Source: a virus
IMG/VR virus record: IMGVR_UViG_3300036791_000971
Span: 1-39,004 of that record
Length of the DNA: 39,004 nucleotides
Reading direction: 5' to 3' (one strand)
The notes beneath the pieces are model-generated. The model worked only from the letters and a program-made list of their open reading frames with translations. It was not told the origin of the DNA and did not search any database. Both the position numbers and the translations under genes were made by a program. The first letter of the stretch is position 1; each line of letters starts with the position of its first letter. Shown here one piece after another: positions 23,772-30,390 of this stretch.

Positions 23772-25391
23772 CTAGAAACTCGCCGCCGCATAGTGCTTCG
23801 GCTTGGGTCCAGTGTGCCGCATGGCCCGGTCCAGAGCCATCACGGCGGCCACGATGCCGTCGACTTTCTCGGTCGAGTGAGCCTTGTCGACCTTGACATT
23901 GCCCGCCGGGTCCTGCCGGGTCACCACGTTCGACGCCTGCCAGCGGACAGCCGGGTTGCCGCCGTGATGGAACCACCCAGCCGCGACAAGGCGGAGCAGT
24001 TCCTTGGTCGGAGCTGCCATCGAGCCGAAGCCCTGGCCCATCCCGACCATCGTCAAGCCGCCATCCTCGAGTTCGGTGACGAGCTGAGTGGCGCCCCAGC
24101 GGTCATACGCCACGTCGACGACCTCGAACCGCGTGGCGTCCTCGCCGATTTTGGCCTTGATGCGGGCGTAGTCGATCACGTCGCCCTCGGTCACGTCGAG
24201 GAAGCCTTGCCGGGCCCACACGCTCGCCTGCCCGCCGGTGCGGCGGTCGAAGCCCTCCATCGCGGCACTCGGCACGAACAGCCGCCACACAAGCCGGTGT
24301 GTCTGGTTCTCCTCGGGGAAATCCCAGCAGAGAGCAGCAATGTCCGTTGTCGTTGCGAGGTCGAGGCCGCCGTGGCAGCGGTGCCCCGCCAGCTCGTCCT
24401 CGTTCACGAACCCGGCGGAGCGATCCCACGTCGGCAGGTCAATCGCCCGCCCGATGGCGTTCGTCGGCTGATTCAGGCGGAACTGCCGAAAAGCACGCTC
24501 CTCCTGCGGCATGCGCTGGGCTTTGTGGAACTCGGAGCGCAACACACCGATATCGAGGAAGTCCCCGAGAGCCGGGTTGGTCTTGCGCCAGTTGGCCTCG
24601 CTCGTCCAATCCTCGCCGTCGGCAAGCTGGTAGATCACCACGAGCCGGGTCGGGTTGAGGCTCGGGTCGTGCATGACGCGGATCGACTCCTCACGCTCGA
24701 TGGCGGCGAACCCGTTGGGGTCCGATTCCGCCGTCGTCGCCATCATCAGGATCGGCTGCGCCCGCGTGCCGAAGCCAGTGCGCAGGGCATCGTAGAGCTC
24801 CCGGCTCGGCTGCGTCAGCAACTCGTCGATATAGGCACCGTGCGGGCTGCCACCCAAAGCGCCGGCCGCGTCGCTCGCCGTGACCATGAGGAACGATGCC
24901 GTCTGCGGGTCCGTGAGGCGGCCCCGGGATCGCAGCACGTCGATGCGGCGCCGCAGGTCGGGGTTCAGCTCGACCATGCGGGCCGCCGTGCGGAACACGT
25001 GACCCGCCTGATCCTTGTCGAGCGCCAGCCCGTACAACTCGGCACTCTCCTCACCGTCAGCGACGAGCAGGAACAGGCAGATGCCCGCCAAAATCTCGGT
25101 CTTGCCGTTCTTCCGCGGCACCAGCAGGTACAGCTCCCGGTACTTGCGCAAGTAGCGCTTGCGCTTGCGATCCCACACCACGTCACCAAACAGCGGCGCC
25201 AGGATGCGCTGCTTCTGCCACGGTGCCGGGATGAACGGCTGCCGGGCCCAATCGCCCTTGGTGTGGACGAGCAGCTCGGAGAAGAACGCCACGACGTGAG
25301 AGACCCGCTGCGCGCAGCGATGAGCGCCGCTCTTACGGCACGCCCGCCCGTCGAATGTGAACCCGCACTCGGGCAGGCGAGGCCCCGCCAT
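23772..25391 (-). CDS. terL: Terminase large subunit, HK97-type
   Basis: A 539-aa ATPase-nuclease that packages DNA through the portal. It has a Walker A-like VPRKNGKTE at 91-99, Walker B GAYIDE with D189/E190, and a coupling motif MMATTAESD near 216-224. The C-terminal RNase H-like nuclease has acidic residues at D344 (GGLDLATTTD), D426/D430 and a late KVDGIVAAVMALD. The N-terminus carries spaced cysteines (C9, C18, C26). It is preceded by the P27-type small subunit 7 bp away. The packaging mode cannot be fixed from sequence. Confidence 0.93.
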   Translation of the reverse strand: MAGPRLPECGFTFDGRACRKSGAHRCAQRVSHVVAFFSELLVHTKGDWARQPFIPAPWQKQRILAPLFGDVVWDRKRKRYLRKYRELYLLVPRKNGKTEILAGICLFLLVADGEESAELYGLALDKDQAGHVFRTAARMVELNPDLRRRIDVLRSRGRLTDPQTASFLMVTASDAAGALGGSPHGAYIDELLTQPSRELYDALRTGFGTRAQPILMMATTAESDPNGFAAIEREESIRVMHDPSLNPTRLVVIYQLADGEDWTSEANWRKTNPALGDFLDIGVLRSEFHKAQRMPQEERAFRQFRLNQPTNAIGRAIDLPTWDRSAGFVNEDELAGHRCHGGLDLATTTDIAALCWDFPEENQTHRLVWRLFVPSAAMEGFDRRTGGQASVWARQGFLDVTEGDVIDYARIKAKIGEDATRFEVVDVAYDRWGATQLVTELEDGGLTMVGMGQGFGSMAAPTKELLRLVAAGWFHHGGNPAVRWQASNVVTRQDPAGNVKVDKAHSTEKVDGIVAAVMALDRAMRHTGPKPKHYAAASF

Positions 25392-25398
25392 CCCGGGC

Positions 25399-25872
25399 TC
25401 AGCTCATCAAACGACGGGCGGACGAGTCTGAGTGCTCGTAAGAAGCACCCACCCCCCGACCTATCACCGCAGTCGCCACCGGCGACAAACCCAACTCCGA
25501 CCCCAAGCGCTGCAACAGCCGGGCGTAACGAGCGAACTCGGTGCTAGCCGGGTTGGATACCAGCGAATCACTGCGACCTTTGATAATGGGGCCCATCGCA
25601 TCGACGAGCCGGGCGGCCCGGCGCATGTAGACCACCGACGAGCAGAACGCCTCGAACAGCTCCAGGTAACGGGGCGCCAGCAGTTGCTTGGCCTCCATCT
25701 CGGGCGCCAGCCGCTCCCACACGGCCCGGGCCTCATCGCTGAGATGCGCTGGCGGCGAGCAGTCGCCCAGATCGGCAGTGGGCTCACCCTGTCCGTGGCG
25801 GCGATCCGGGCGCAGGGTGCCGTCGAGGACATGGAGCTGCGTCGGCTTGGGCGGTCGTCCCATTCGCGCCAT
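25399..25872 (-). CDS. terS: Terminase small subunit, P27 family
   Basis: A 157-aa protein with the P27 pattern: GRPPKPTQLHVLDGTLRPDR, a linker, LSDEARAVWERLAPEMEAKQ, FEAFCSSVVYMRRAARLV, IIKG....VSNPAS, then a C-terminal helix LLQRLGSELGLSPVA. It recognises phage DNA ends for TerL. No ribosome site precedes the ATG, but TATTCT (25880-25885) lies 7 bases upstream, so a leaderless start is possible. Confidence 0.88.
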   Translation of the reverse strand: MARMGRPPKPTQLHVLDGTLRPDRRHGQGEPTADLGDCSPPAHLSDEARAVWERLAPEMEAKQLLAPRYLELFEAFCSSVVYMRRAARLVDAMGPIIKGRSDSLVSNPASTEFARYARLLQRLGSELGLSPVATAVIGRGVGASYEHSDSSARRLMS

Positions 25873-25904
25873 CGCCGGGAGAATACCCTGGACACACGGC
25901 CCCC

Positions 25905-26045
25905 GACGATGACGAGCTCGAGATCACCGAATCGAACCCCGACTGCCAGTGCAGCCGGTGCGAAGCGCTCCGCCGGAATCGCCGCCTCGTCGAGCAAGCC
26001 TGGCTAGAGGGACTCGACTACGACCCCAGCGCTATCGGCGTCTGA
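25905..26045 (+). other. Coding-like rightward stretch without a usable start codon
   Basis: In this frame the DNA reads DDELEITESNPDCQCSRCEA-LRRNRRLVEQAWLEGLDYDP-SAIGV then stop, with consistently GC-rich third positions like real genes here. No ATG, GTG or TTG lies in frame just upstream. It occupies the 145-bp gap between TerS and the ABC/GNAT gene, on the opposite strand, overlapping the end of the latter by 28 bp. It may be a decayed gene, one with a sequencing error, or one using a rare start. Confidence 0.4.
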
Positions 26046-27148
26046 ACCGGCAACCCGAACGCCTTGGCCTCGGCCCGGGTCGCTGCCGGGCCCACGTACT
26101 CGAAGCTGACCGTCAGCCGCCGTGACGAGCCGTACTTCACCCGGCCCTCGTGGGCACCTTTCATCGACGGCATGCGGTCGATGTGGAAGTTCGCCGAGTG
26201 GGCCGCCGCGTTGATGAGTGCCGGGGCGGAGGACACGCCACGCCAGCGCCGCCCAGCAGCCTTTTGCAGCGACGCCTCGAACGTGAGCAACGCGATGCCG
26301 ATGCCGATGCCCTGATAGTCCGGCAGAACAACGACACGGGCACCGCGCTGCATGTTCTTGTAGCCGATTTGGGCGAGCGACGAGCAAAACACCGCCGCCT
26401 TGCCGTCGATCAGCCCGACCAAACAGAACGACGACTTAGGAATGTCGTGATCGTTCAGATAATGATGACGCTTGAAGTAACGCCACGTCGCGGCGGTTGT
26501 GCGATAGACCTCAAGGACGATGCGGGGTCGGGGTTGAAGAGACCTCCACGTGAAAAGGTCCGCGCCGGTCTCGTAAATCCAATCCGGCTGGAGCCACGCC
26601 ACAACGTCGTCATGGCACGAAGCGATCACCAACCTGCGCCCGGTCGCTCGCTGCCGCAGATGCTTCGCCACTGCTGCGGCACCGATGCGGGCGACAGTGC
26701 GGTCGACCACCGACGTGAACTCGTCGATGACGATGGGATCGGCGTCGGAGCAGAGCAGCCGGGCCACAGTGGCGCGGAACTGTTCGCCGTTCGAGAGCGT
26801 CTGGAACGGGCGCAGCCAGGACGGCGGCGAGCTGAACCCGACCGAGGACAGCACGCCGGTGACCTCTTGCACTGCCATCCCTGCCGGGAAAGCGTCGAGT
26901 ATCGACGCCTCGGCATCCCACTCCAGCGGCGGCTGTTCGCCGTAAAGCTGGCGCAGGATCGTGCTCTTGCCGGACCCGGACGGGCCGATCAACGCGCCGA
27001 TCTGCCAATCCTTGTCCTCGATGGGCAACTCGGCATGGACCTTGAACGACCGGCGTTCCTCGCGTGCCATGTCGAACTGTCCCTCGACTTGGAGCACCCG
27101 CACCGACCGCTGGATCGGCGACTCGACTAGGAGATCAACGCTCGGCAA
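26018..27148 (-). CDS. ABC-type ATPase fused to GNAT acyltransferase (COG2401-like)
   Basis: A 376-aa fusion. The N-terminal half is an ABC ATPase: Walker A GPSGSGKST (55-63), signature LSNGEQ (118-123), Walker B IVIDE (139-143), and H-loop H179 in IASCHDD. It has no membrane segments. The C-terminal half is GNAT-like, with FKRHHYLND (about 225-233) and the acyl-CoA motif VVVLPDYQGIGIGIALL (272-288). Such fusions are known (COG2401) but poorly understood. The GNAT part recalls Mom-type base-modifying enzymes, so a DNA-modification role is possible. The probable start is TTG at 27148, overlapping ParB-like by 22 bp; ATG 27 codons later is the alternative. Confidence 0.8.
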   Translation of the reverse strand: MPSVDLLVESPIQRSVRVLQVEGQFDMAREERRSFKVHAELPIEDKDWQIGALIGPSGSGKSTILRQLYGEQPPLEWDAEASILDAFPAGMAVQEVTGVLSSVGFSSPPSWLRPFQTLSNGEQFRATVARLLCSDADPIVIDEFTSVVDRTVARIGAAAVAKHLRQRATGRRLVIASCHDDVVAWLQPDWIYETGADLFTWRSLQPRPRIVLEVYRTTAATWRYFKRHHYLNDHDIPKSSFCLVGLIDGKAAVFCSSLAQIGYKNMQRGARVVVLPDYQGIGIGIALLTFEASLQKAAGRRWRGVSSAPALINAAAHSANFHIDRMPSMKGAHEGRVKYGSSRRLTVSFEYVGPAATRAEAKAFGLPVQTPIALGS

Positions 27149-27798
27149 TCGAAGCCCTCTTCGCTGAGCCGTTCGAGGAGCGCCAACTGTGCCGCCTCGT
27201 CGTCGAGCGTGACGATCACGGCCCAGGACGACTCCAAAGTCTGCCGCTCACTCTCGCCCCGATCCCCGGTCGACACACGGGCCCCGTTGCCGCCGGTCGG
27301 GTCGAGCAGTCTCGCCACGTCGGTCAGGTCGAACGAAGTGGCGTCGAACAGCTCTTGGTCCTCGACGCGCACCGACATGAGCCATTCCGCCAGCAGTTCG
27401 GGGTCATCGCTCCCCAACTCGGCAGTGTGGTTGTCCGCTGCCGCAAACGCTTTCGCTGTCACGTCGTCGTCATCGACCCACAGGACGGCGACGTGGCTCC
27501 AGCCCAGCTCCCGGGCCGCCTCGAGCCCGTGGTTCCCGGCGATGACGATGCCGCCCCCGCCTTTAGCGTCCTTGCGCCCGATGAGCGGACGCCGCTGCCC
27601 GAAACGACCCCAGCTCCGACAGAGGGCCGGCACATCGCCGTGGTGCGGGTTGCCCGGCATCGGGCGCAAGGACTCGATGGGCACCGCGAGGTCTCGCAGC
27701 CCCGGCAGGATCGTCGCTGTCATCGCTGTCTCGGCGCCGTCCACGAGGGCGACTGTATCCTGCCCAAACCGGGCGAGTCTCGGGCGGGCGTCCGACAC
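27127..27798 (-). CDS. ParB-like nuclease-domain protein
   Basis: A 223-aa protein with a ParB/Sulfiredoxin-fold core at about residues 38-140: VPIESLRPMPGNPHHGDVPA, RRPLIGRK, then IVIAGNHGLEAARELGWSHV and VDDDDVTAKAFAAADNHTAE. The GNHGLEAA block has His where GxR is usual in partition ParBs, as in many phage versions. ParB-like phage proteins bind or cut DNA or NTPs and are often next to DNA-modifying enzymes; no ParA is present, so plasmid partition is unlikely. It begins with GTG at 27798 or ATG 27723. Confidence 0.75.
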   Translation of the reverse strand: MSDARPRLARFGQDTVALVDGAETAMTATILPGLRDLAVPIESLRPMPGNPHHGDVPALCRSWGRFGQRRPLIGRKDAKGGGGIVIAGNHGLEAARELGWSHVAVLWVDDDDVTAKAFAAADNHTAELGSDDPELLAEWLMSVRVEDQELFDATSFDLTDVARLLDPTGGNGARVSTGDRGESERQTLESSWAVIVTLDDEAAQLALLERLSEEGFDCRALIS

Positions 27799-27827
27799 CC
27801 GCTCCGGAGGCCCGCCCGGCTCAACGC

Positions 27828-28079
27828 TCAGTCTTGGCGAAAGGCGTGTTCATCCCGCTCGACGCGGGCAACTCGGGCGTTGAGGTCTCGCAGCGTGCGG
27901 GACTTGTCCGACGTGAGCGGCGTCACGACGAAGCGCCCATTCGGGTGCCTCAGCTTGACGTGGTTGTTCCCCGTCAGCGACACGACCCAGCCGTCTCGGA
28001 GCAGTTCACGGATTCGGCTCCGCACTGCGGCGTTGCGCACGCCGCGGAGGATGCGTTCAGGATTCATCGTCGCTTTCAT
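27828..28079 (-). CDS. HicA-like small protein
   Basis: An 83-aa protein. Its core IRELLRDGWVVSLTGNNHVK-LRHPNGRFVVTPLTSDK resembles the dsRBD-like HicA toxin fold, with a retained His (NNH) where HicA has its catalytic residue. It shares GWVVSLTGN with the upstream neighbour, so the two are diverged copies. It overlaps that gene's end by 23 bp if the first ATG is used; the next ATG (28067) is possible. It may act as an mRNA interferase or as a nucleic-acid-binding regulator. No antitoxin of standard HicB form is adjacent. Confidence 0.65.
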   Translation of the reverse strand: MKATMNPERILRGVRNAAVRSRIRELLRDGWVVSLTGNNHVKLRHPNGRFVVTPLTSDKSRTLRDLNARVARVERDEHAFRQD

Positions 28080-28359
28080 CCTTTCGCAATGCTGCGTTGA
28101 CGACCCCGTTCACCCACTTGGCAGCGGTGAGCCCGCTGCGTTCTGCGGCGACCTGGATGCGGTCGCGCATGCGATGCGGCATGTAGAGGCTCACCTTGTG
28201 CAAGTGCTCCGGACTCAACTCGGGCGACGGGTGCGTCACGTTGGCAACCCCGCCGTCGGGGTGCGTGAGGCGCGTCACGTTCGGGCGATTGCCTGTCAGT
28301 GAGACGACCCACCCGGCCCGCTCCATGCGTCGCACTAGGTCTCGCGATTGCTTGTCCAT
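28057..28359 (-). CDS. HicA-like domain fused to ribbon-helix-helix domain
   Basis: A 100-aa protein. The N-terminal half (MERAGWVVSLTGN-RPNVTRLTHPDGG) is HicA-like but lacks the catalytic His. The C-terminal half (HKVSLYMPHRMRDRIQVAAE-RSGLTAAKWVNGVVNAAL) is a ribbon-helix-helix DNA-binding domain of the kind used by HicB antitoxins. It has a good ribosome site (AGGAG, 5-6 bases from ATG 28359). It heads the leftward late operon, downstream of a 300-nt leader with an operator palindrome and repeats. It may repress its own promoter and neutralise the next protein. Confidence 0.7.
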   Translation of the reverse strand: MDKQSRDLVRRMERAGWVVSLTGNRPNVTRLTHPDGGVANVTHPSPELSPEHLHKVSLYMPHRMRDRIQVAAERSGLTAAKWVNGVVNAALRKDESDDES

Positions 28360-28427
28360 GTTCACTCCTGACGTGTTCGATGACCTACGAAGCATAGCGC
28401 ACCTAGTCCGCGATTGCTTGGCGGAGC

Positions 28428-28664
28428 AAGCCGGTCAGCCCCGTTTGCACGGCACCGCAGCTCGCCGCCGATCAACCCGAGCAGCCCCGTTTGCAGGTCC
28501 CGCACACCCCGCCCTGGATATCGCACGGGAGTCAACCCGGTCAGGCTCCCGTGGGAATCAACCCGGTCAGCCCCGTCTGCGATTCCGCCCTCTCCCGAGC
28601 GCTCGCCGCCGCACTGCGTGCGCTGGGGCCACTGCGAACCGTTCAAGCCGGTCAGCCCCGTAGG
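28428..28664 (-). repeat. Leader array of five short repeats
   Basis: Five units of the form TCAACCCGGTCAGCCCCGTTTGC (plus-strand view, split here as TCAACCCGGTCAG then CCCCGTTTGC) start near 28428, 28473, 28532, 28558 and 28642. Units 1, 4 and 5 contain the exact 13-mer CCGGTCAGCCCCG. Spacing is uneven (about 27-85 bp), so it is not a CRISPR. No gene is apparent in this stretch. It lies between the palindrome at 28667 and the first late gene, as leader DNA or RNA. Possible roles are stoperator-like sites, antitermination elements or iterons. Confidence 0.7.
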
Positions 28665-28666
28665 GG

Positions 28667-28682
28667 TGCTAGACGTCTAGCA
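28667..28682. promoter_or_regulatory. Operator-like palindrome, copy 2
   Basis: TGCTAGACGTCTAGCA, a perfect 16-bp palindrome sharing the 14-bp core with copies at 3371 and 36031. It lies upstream of the HicA/RHH genes (leftward) and overlaps the -35 of a possible rightward promoter into the structured-RNA region. Confidence 0.7.
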
Positions 28683-28699
28683 GTCCTATGTGATATTAT
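28670..28699 (+). promoter_or_regulatory. Putative rightward promoter overlapping operator
   Basis: TAGACG (28670-28675, inside the palindrome) and TATTAT (28694-28699; 5 of 6 to -10 consensus) are 18 bases apart. The region is unusually AT-rich for this genome. Transcription would start near 28706 and run into the hairpin-rich segment. A repressor on the palindrome would block the -35. Confidence 0.45.
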
Positions 28700-28727
28700 T
28701 CCCTTGAGTTTTGATCTCGCCTTGGAG

Positions 28728-28970
28728 CGCATGAGACCGCATGCGAGCGAGGGCGGAGGATTCGTGAGCCCGGAGCCCGAGAGGGCGGACGCAGAATCCT
28801 CCCCCGTTGAGCCGCCGACGCAGCGCTGAGGGTAGGACTGCCCGAGCCTTGAATGGAGCAAACTGCCGAGACACCCGGCGTGCGGATGACGTGAATCCGT
28901 GCAGCGAGTCCGTGACGTTTCCCCAGAAGTGGGGGTGCGCCCAGTGCCCAGAGGGAACCTTGTAGTTCCC
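28728..28970 (+). ncRNA. Candidate structured RNA, unknown family
   Basis: No convincing gene covers this segment, yet it holds five consecutive stems in the plus-strand RNA. They are CGCATG/CATGCG (28728-28745), a bulged 12-bp stem GGAGGATTC/GAATCCTCC (28751-28805) enclosing GCCC-GAGA-GGGC with a GNRA loop (28775-28786), GUGCGGAU/AUCCGUGC (28880-28902), CCCC/GGGG (28921-28934) and GGGAAC/GUUCCC (28953-28970). A promoter-like sequence lies just upstream. I could not match RNase P, tmRNA or introns by eye. Confidence 0.45.
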
Positions 28971-29135
28971 GTTAGCCAGTCTCTCGCCCGACGTTGTCTA
29001 TACACCGCCGCCGGACCTCGGAAAGTGCTAGTTCAAAAATGGATGCTGAGAGGGTAGACAACCCAATCGCCGCTTAATCGCGGCCCGATTTAGTTCCACG
29101 TCTACTCCCGTTAGTACGTGCGCGCCGTCGTTGAC

Positions 29136-29203
29136 GCTGAACGCTCGCTCCCCGATAGGGGGCCGAACGCTCGATTCCCGCAGGGAAGCCGAACGCTCGA
29201 TTC
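29136..29203. repeat. 26-bp tandem repeat, about 2.6 copies
   Basis: Units begin at 29136, 29162 and 29188 with GCYGAACGCTCGMTTC-like sequence. In the first two units it is followed by small inverted repeats (CCCCGATAGGGG and TTCCCGCAGGGAA). No gene covers the area. It is part of the gene-free region 28360-29528. Possible protein-binding iterons or replication slippage. Confidence 0.7.
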
Positions 29204-29204
29204 T

Positions 29205-29245
29205 GAGCGTAAGTAGGTAGAGCGTAAGTAGGTAGAGCGTAAGTA
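29205..29245. repeat. 15-bp tandem repeat, 2.7 copies
   Basis: GAGCGTAAGTAGGTA repeats exactly at 29205 and 29220, with a partial copy GAGCGTAAGTA at 29235. It directly follows the 26-bp repeat. A similar GTAAGTAAGTAAG run occurs at 37089-37101. No coding role is apparent. Confidence 0.8.
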
Positions 29246-29386
29246 AGCCGATTCGCCGCCGCAAGTAAACGGATGACACCGCGGTCCTTTCCCGCCGTCA
29301 TCCGCCGAAAAACAGAACACGGGAACTAAATCATCGAATCACTCACCTGCACGTGAGCCCGTATGCGCGCCCCAAGTAACACCGCG

Positions 29387-29458
29387 CCGACGCAGTGCAG
29401 ACCCAGTGAGCGATCCGATTCGGCAACATTCGCAAGAGTGCCGCCGAACCGGATCACT
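29387..29458 (+). repeat. Intergenic hairpin element, member 1
   Basis: It begins with CCGACGCAG (29387) and contains a long stem between 29405-29425 and 29439-29458 (AGTG, GATCCG, TTCGGCA pairing with TGCCG, GAA, CGGATC, CACT). It ends with GAACCGGATCACT. Both ends recur in the elements before the AAA+, VWA and 33824 genes, although this stem sequence differs. Here the terminator at 29479 follows at once. Confidence 0.6.
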
Positions 29459-29478
29459 AACACTGATTCGGGTGTCAT

Positions 29479-29509
29479 ACCCCGCTGCCAGATTGACAGC
29501 GGGGTTTTT
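29479..29509 (+). terminator. Rho-independent terminator before the accessory block
   Basis: ACCCCGCTG (29479-29487) pairs with CAGCGGGGT (29497-29505) around a 9-base loop, then TTTTT. It is a textbook intrinsic terminator on the plus strand. It ends 20 bases before the ATG of the first accessory gene, overlapping its leader, so it could isolate the block from upstream transcription or act as an attenuator. Confidence 0.85.
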
Positions 29510-29528
29510 CGTTGAAAGGAAAACGAAC

Positions 29529-30278
29529 ATGGCAACCGCTGCAACCCAGCGAGCAACAAAGCCCAAGCCGCCGAACTACTCGGAGGTCCTGGACGTTATT
29601 CGTTCAGTCACCGCCGAGTCGGATATGTGGCACTTGTCGGACACTGTCCTACGCATCGTCCCCACCGGAATCACGGGGCTGCGTGACATTGTCGATGCGG
29701 CAAGTTCGCAAGGCATTTTGGGAAAGCTGAGCGTCGACACGCTCCGCGCTTACCGCGCCACTGCTGAGCATTGGCCCGCCGATAAGCGTATGGATGGCGT
29801 GTCGTTCAGTGCCCACCGCGAAGCCGAAAGGCTGAACGCTGGACTCACCGCTGAGCGTCAACTACTCACGAACGTCGCGAAAGCGAACGGCGGAAAAATC
29901 ACCGTCGACGCAGTCCGCGCCGCCGTGAGGGCGAAGCAAGGCAAGCAAGCGAGACAGCGCCCGCCCCGTGCAGGCGCTGCACCCGCAGCAGCGCCCGGAC
30001 CCAAGGGCCCGGACGCCGCACTCGCGGACTTGAAAGACGGCGGCAAGCAACTGATTGCCGCCATCGACAAGAACACGAGCAACGCCGACCTCGACAAGCT
30101 GCGCAAAGGTACATCGAACGTTCTCGGACACATTGAGAACTTGAAGATGAAGCGCGCCAACGCGAGGAAGTCGCCCGCCCCAACAGCGTCAGCTCCCAAG
30201 AAGAAAGTCGCCCCGACGCCGAGCAACGGCAACGGAGCGAAAAAGCCCGTTAAGGCGGGCAATCTTCGCGGACTCTAG
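29529..30278 (+). CDS. Basic, Lys/Ala-rich protein heading the CobS/CobT-like cluster
   Basis: A 249-aa protein. Residues 1-130 look globular and helical (PPNYSEVLDVIRSVTAES, TLRAYRATAEHWPADKRMDG, VSFSAHREAERL), possibly a DNA-binding fold. The rest is Lys/Ala/Pro-rich and likely disordered, with a helical segment (LADLKDGGKQLIAAIDKN, LDKLRKGTSN). The ATG at 29529 is chosen for its GAAAGGAAAACGAAC leader, typical of this block; an earlier in-frame ATG overlaps the terminator. It precedes the AAA+ and VWA genes in the same direction and may be a substrate or DNA-binding partner. Confidence 0.7.
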   Translation: MATAATQRATKPKPPNYSEVLDVIRSVTAESDMWHLSDTVLRIVPTGITGLRDIVDAASSQGILGKLSVDTLRAYRATAEHWPADKRMDGVSFSAHREAERLNAGLTAERQLLTNVAKANGGKITVDAVRAAVRAKQGKQARQRPPRAGAAPAAAPGPKGPDAALADLKDGGKQLIAAIDKNTSNADLDKLRKGTSNVLGHIENLKMKRANARKSPAPTASAPKKKVAPTPSNGNGAKKPVKAGNLRGL

Positions 30279-30284
30279 AGCGCT

Positions 30285-30337
30285 CCGACGCAACCCCATC
30301 CCCGTGCGAGCGGGGGTGGGGTTGAACCGGATCACTC
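30285..30337 (+). repeat. Intergenic hairpin element, member 2
   Basis: CCGACGCA, then a 13-bp stem (AACCCCATCCCCG 30292-30304 with CGGGGGTGGGGTT 30311-30323), then GAACCGGATCACTC. The same order and near-identical stem recur at 31320 and 33749. No U-run follows. It lies between the basic-protein stop and the AAA+ gene leader. Confidence 0.75.
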
Positions 30338-30390
30338 CGGACGTGCGAGCACACAACGTGCCCGCCCGTTAATCAGAAAGGAAAGTGAGA

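Noticed and set aside
23754-25547. 597-aa rightward frame opposite the terminase genes
   Set aside because: Antisense shadow; TerL motifs and overlaps are all on the minus strand.
27127-27798. Plasmid partition ParB
   Set aside because: No ParA neighbour, no HTH-type ParB middle domain seen, and the motif carries His in place of the usual Arg.
28428-28664. CRISPR array
   Set aside because: Units are diverged, spacing varies from about 27 to 85 bp, and there are no cas genes.
28728-28970. RNase P RNA, tmRNA, self-splicing intron or tRNA
   Set aside because: None of the core motifs of these classes is visible; left as an unassigned structured RNA.
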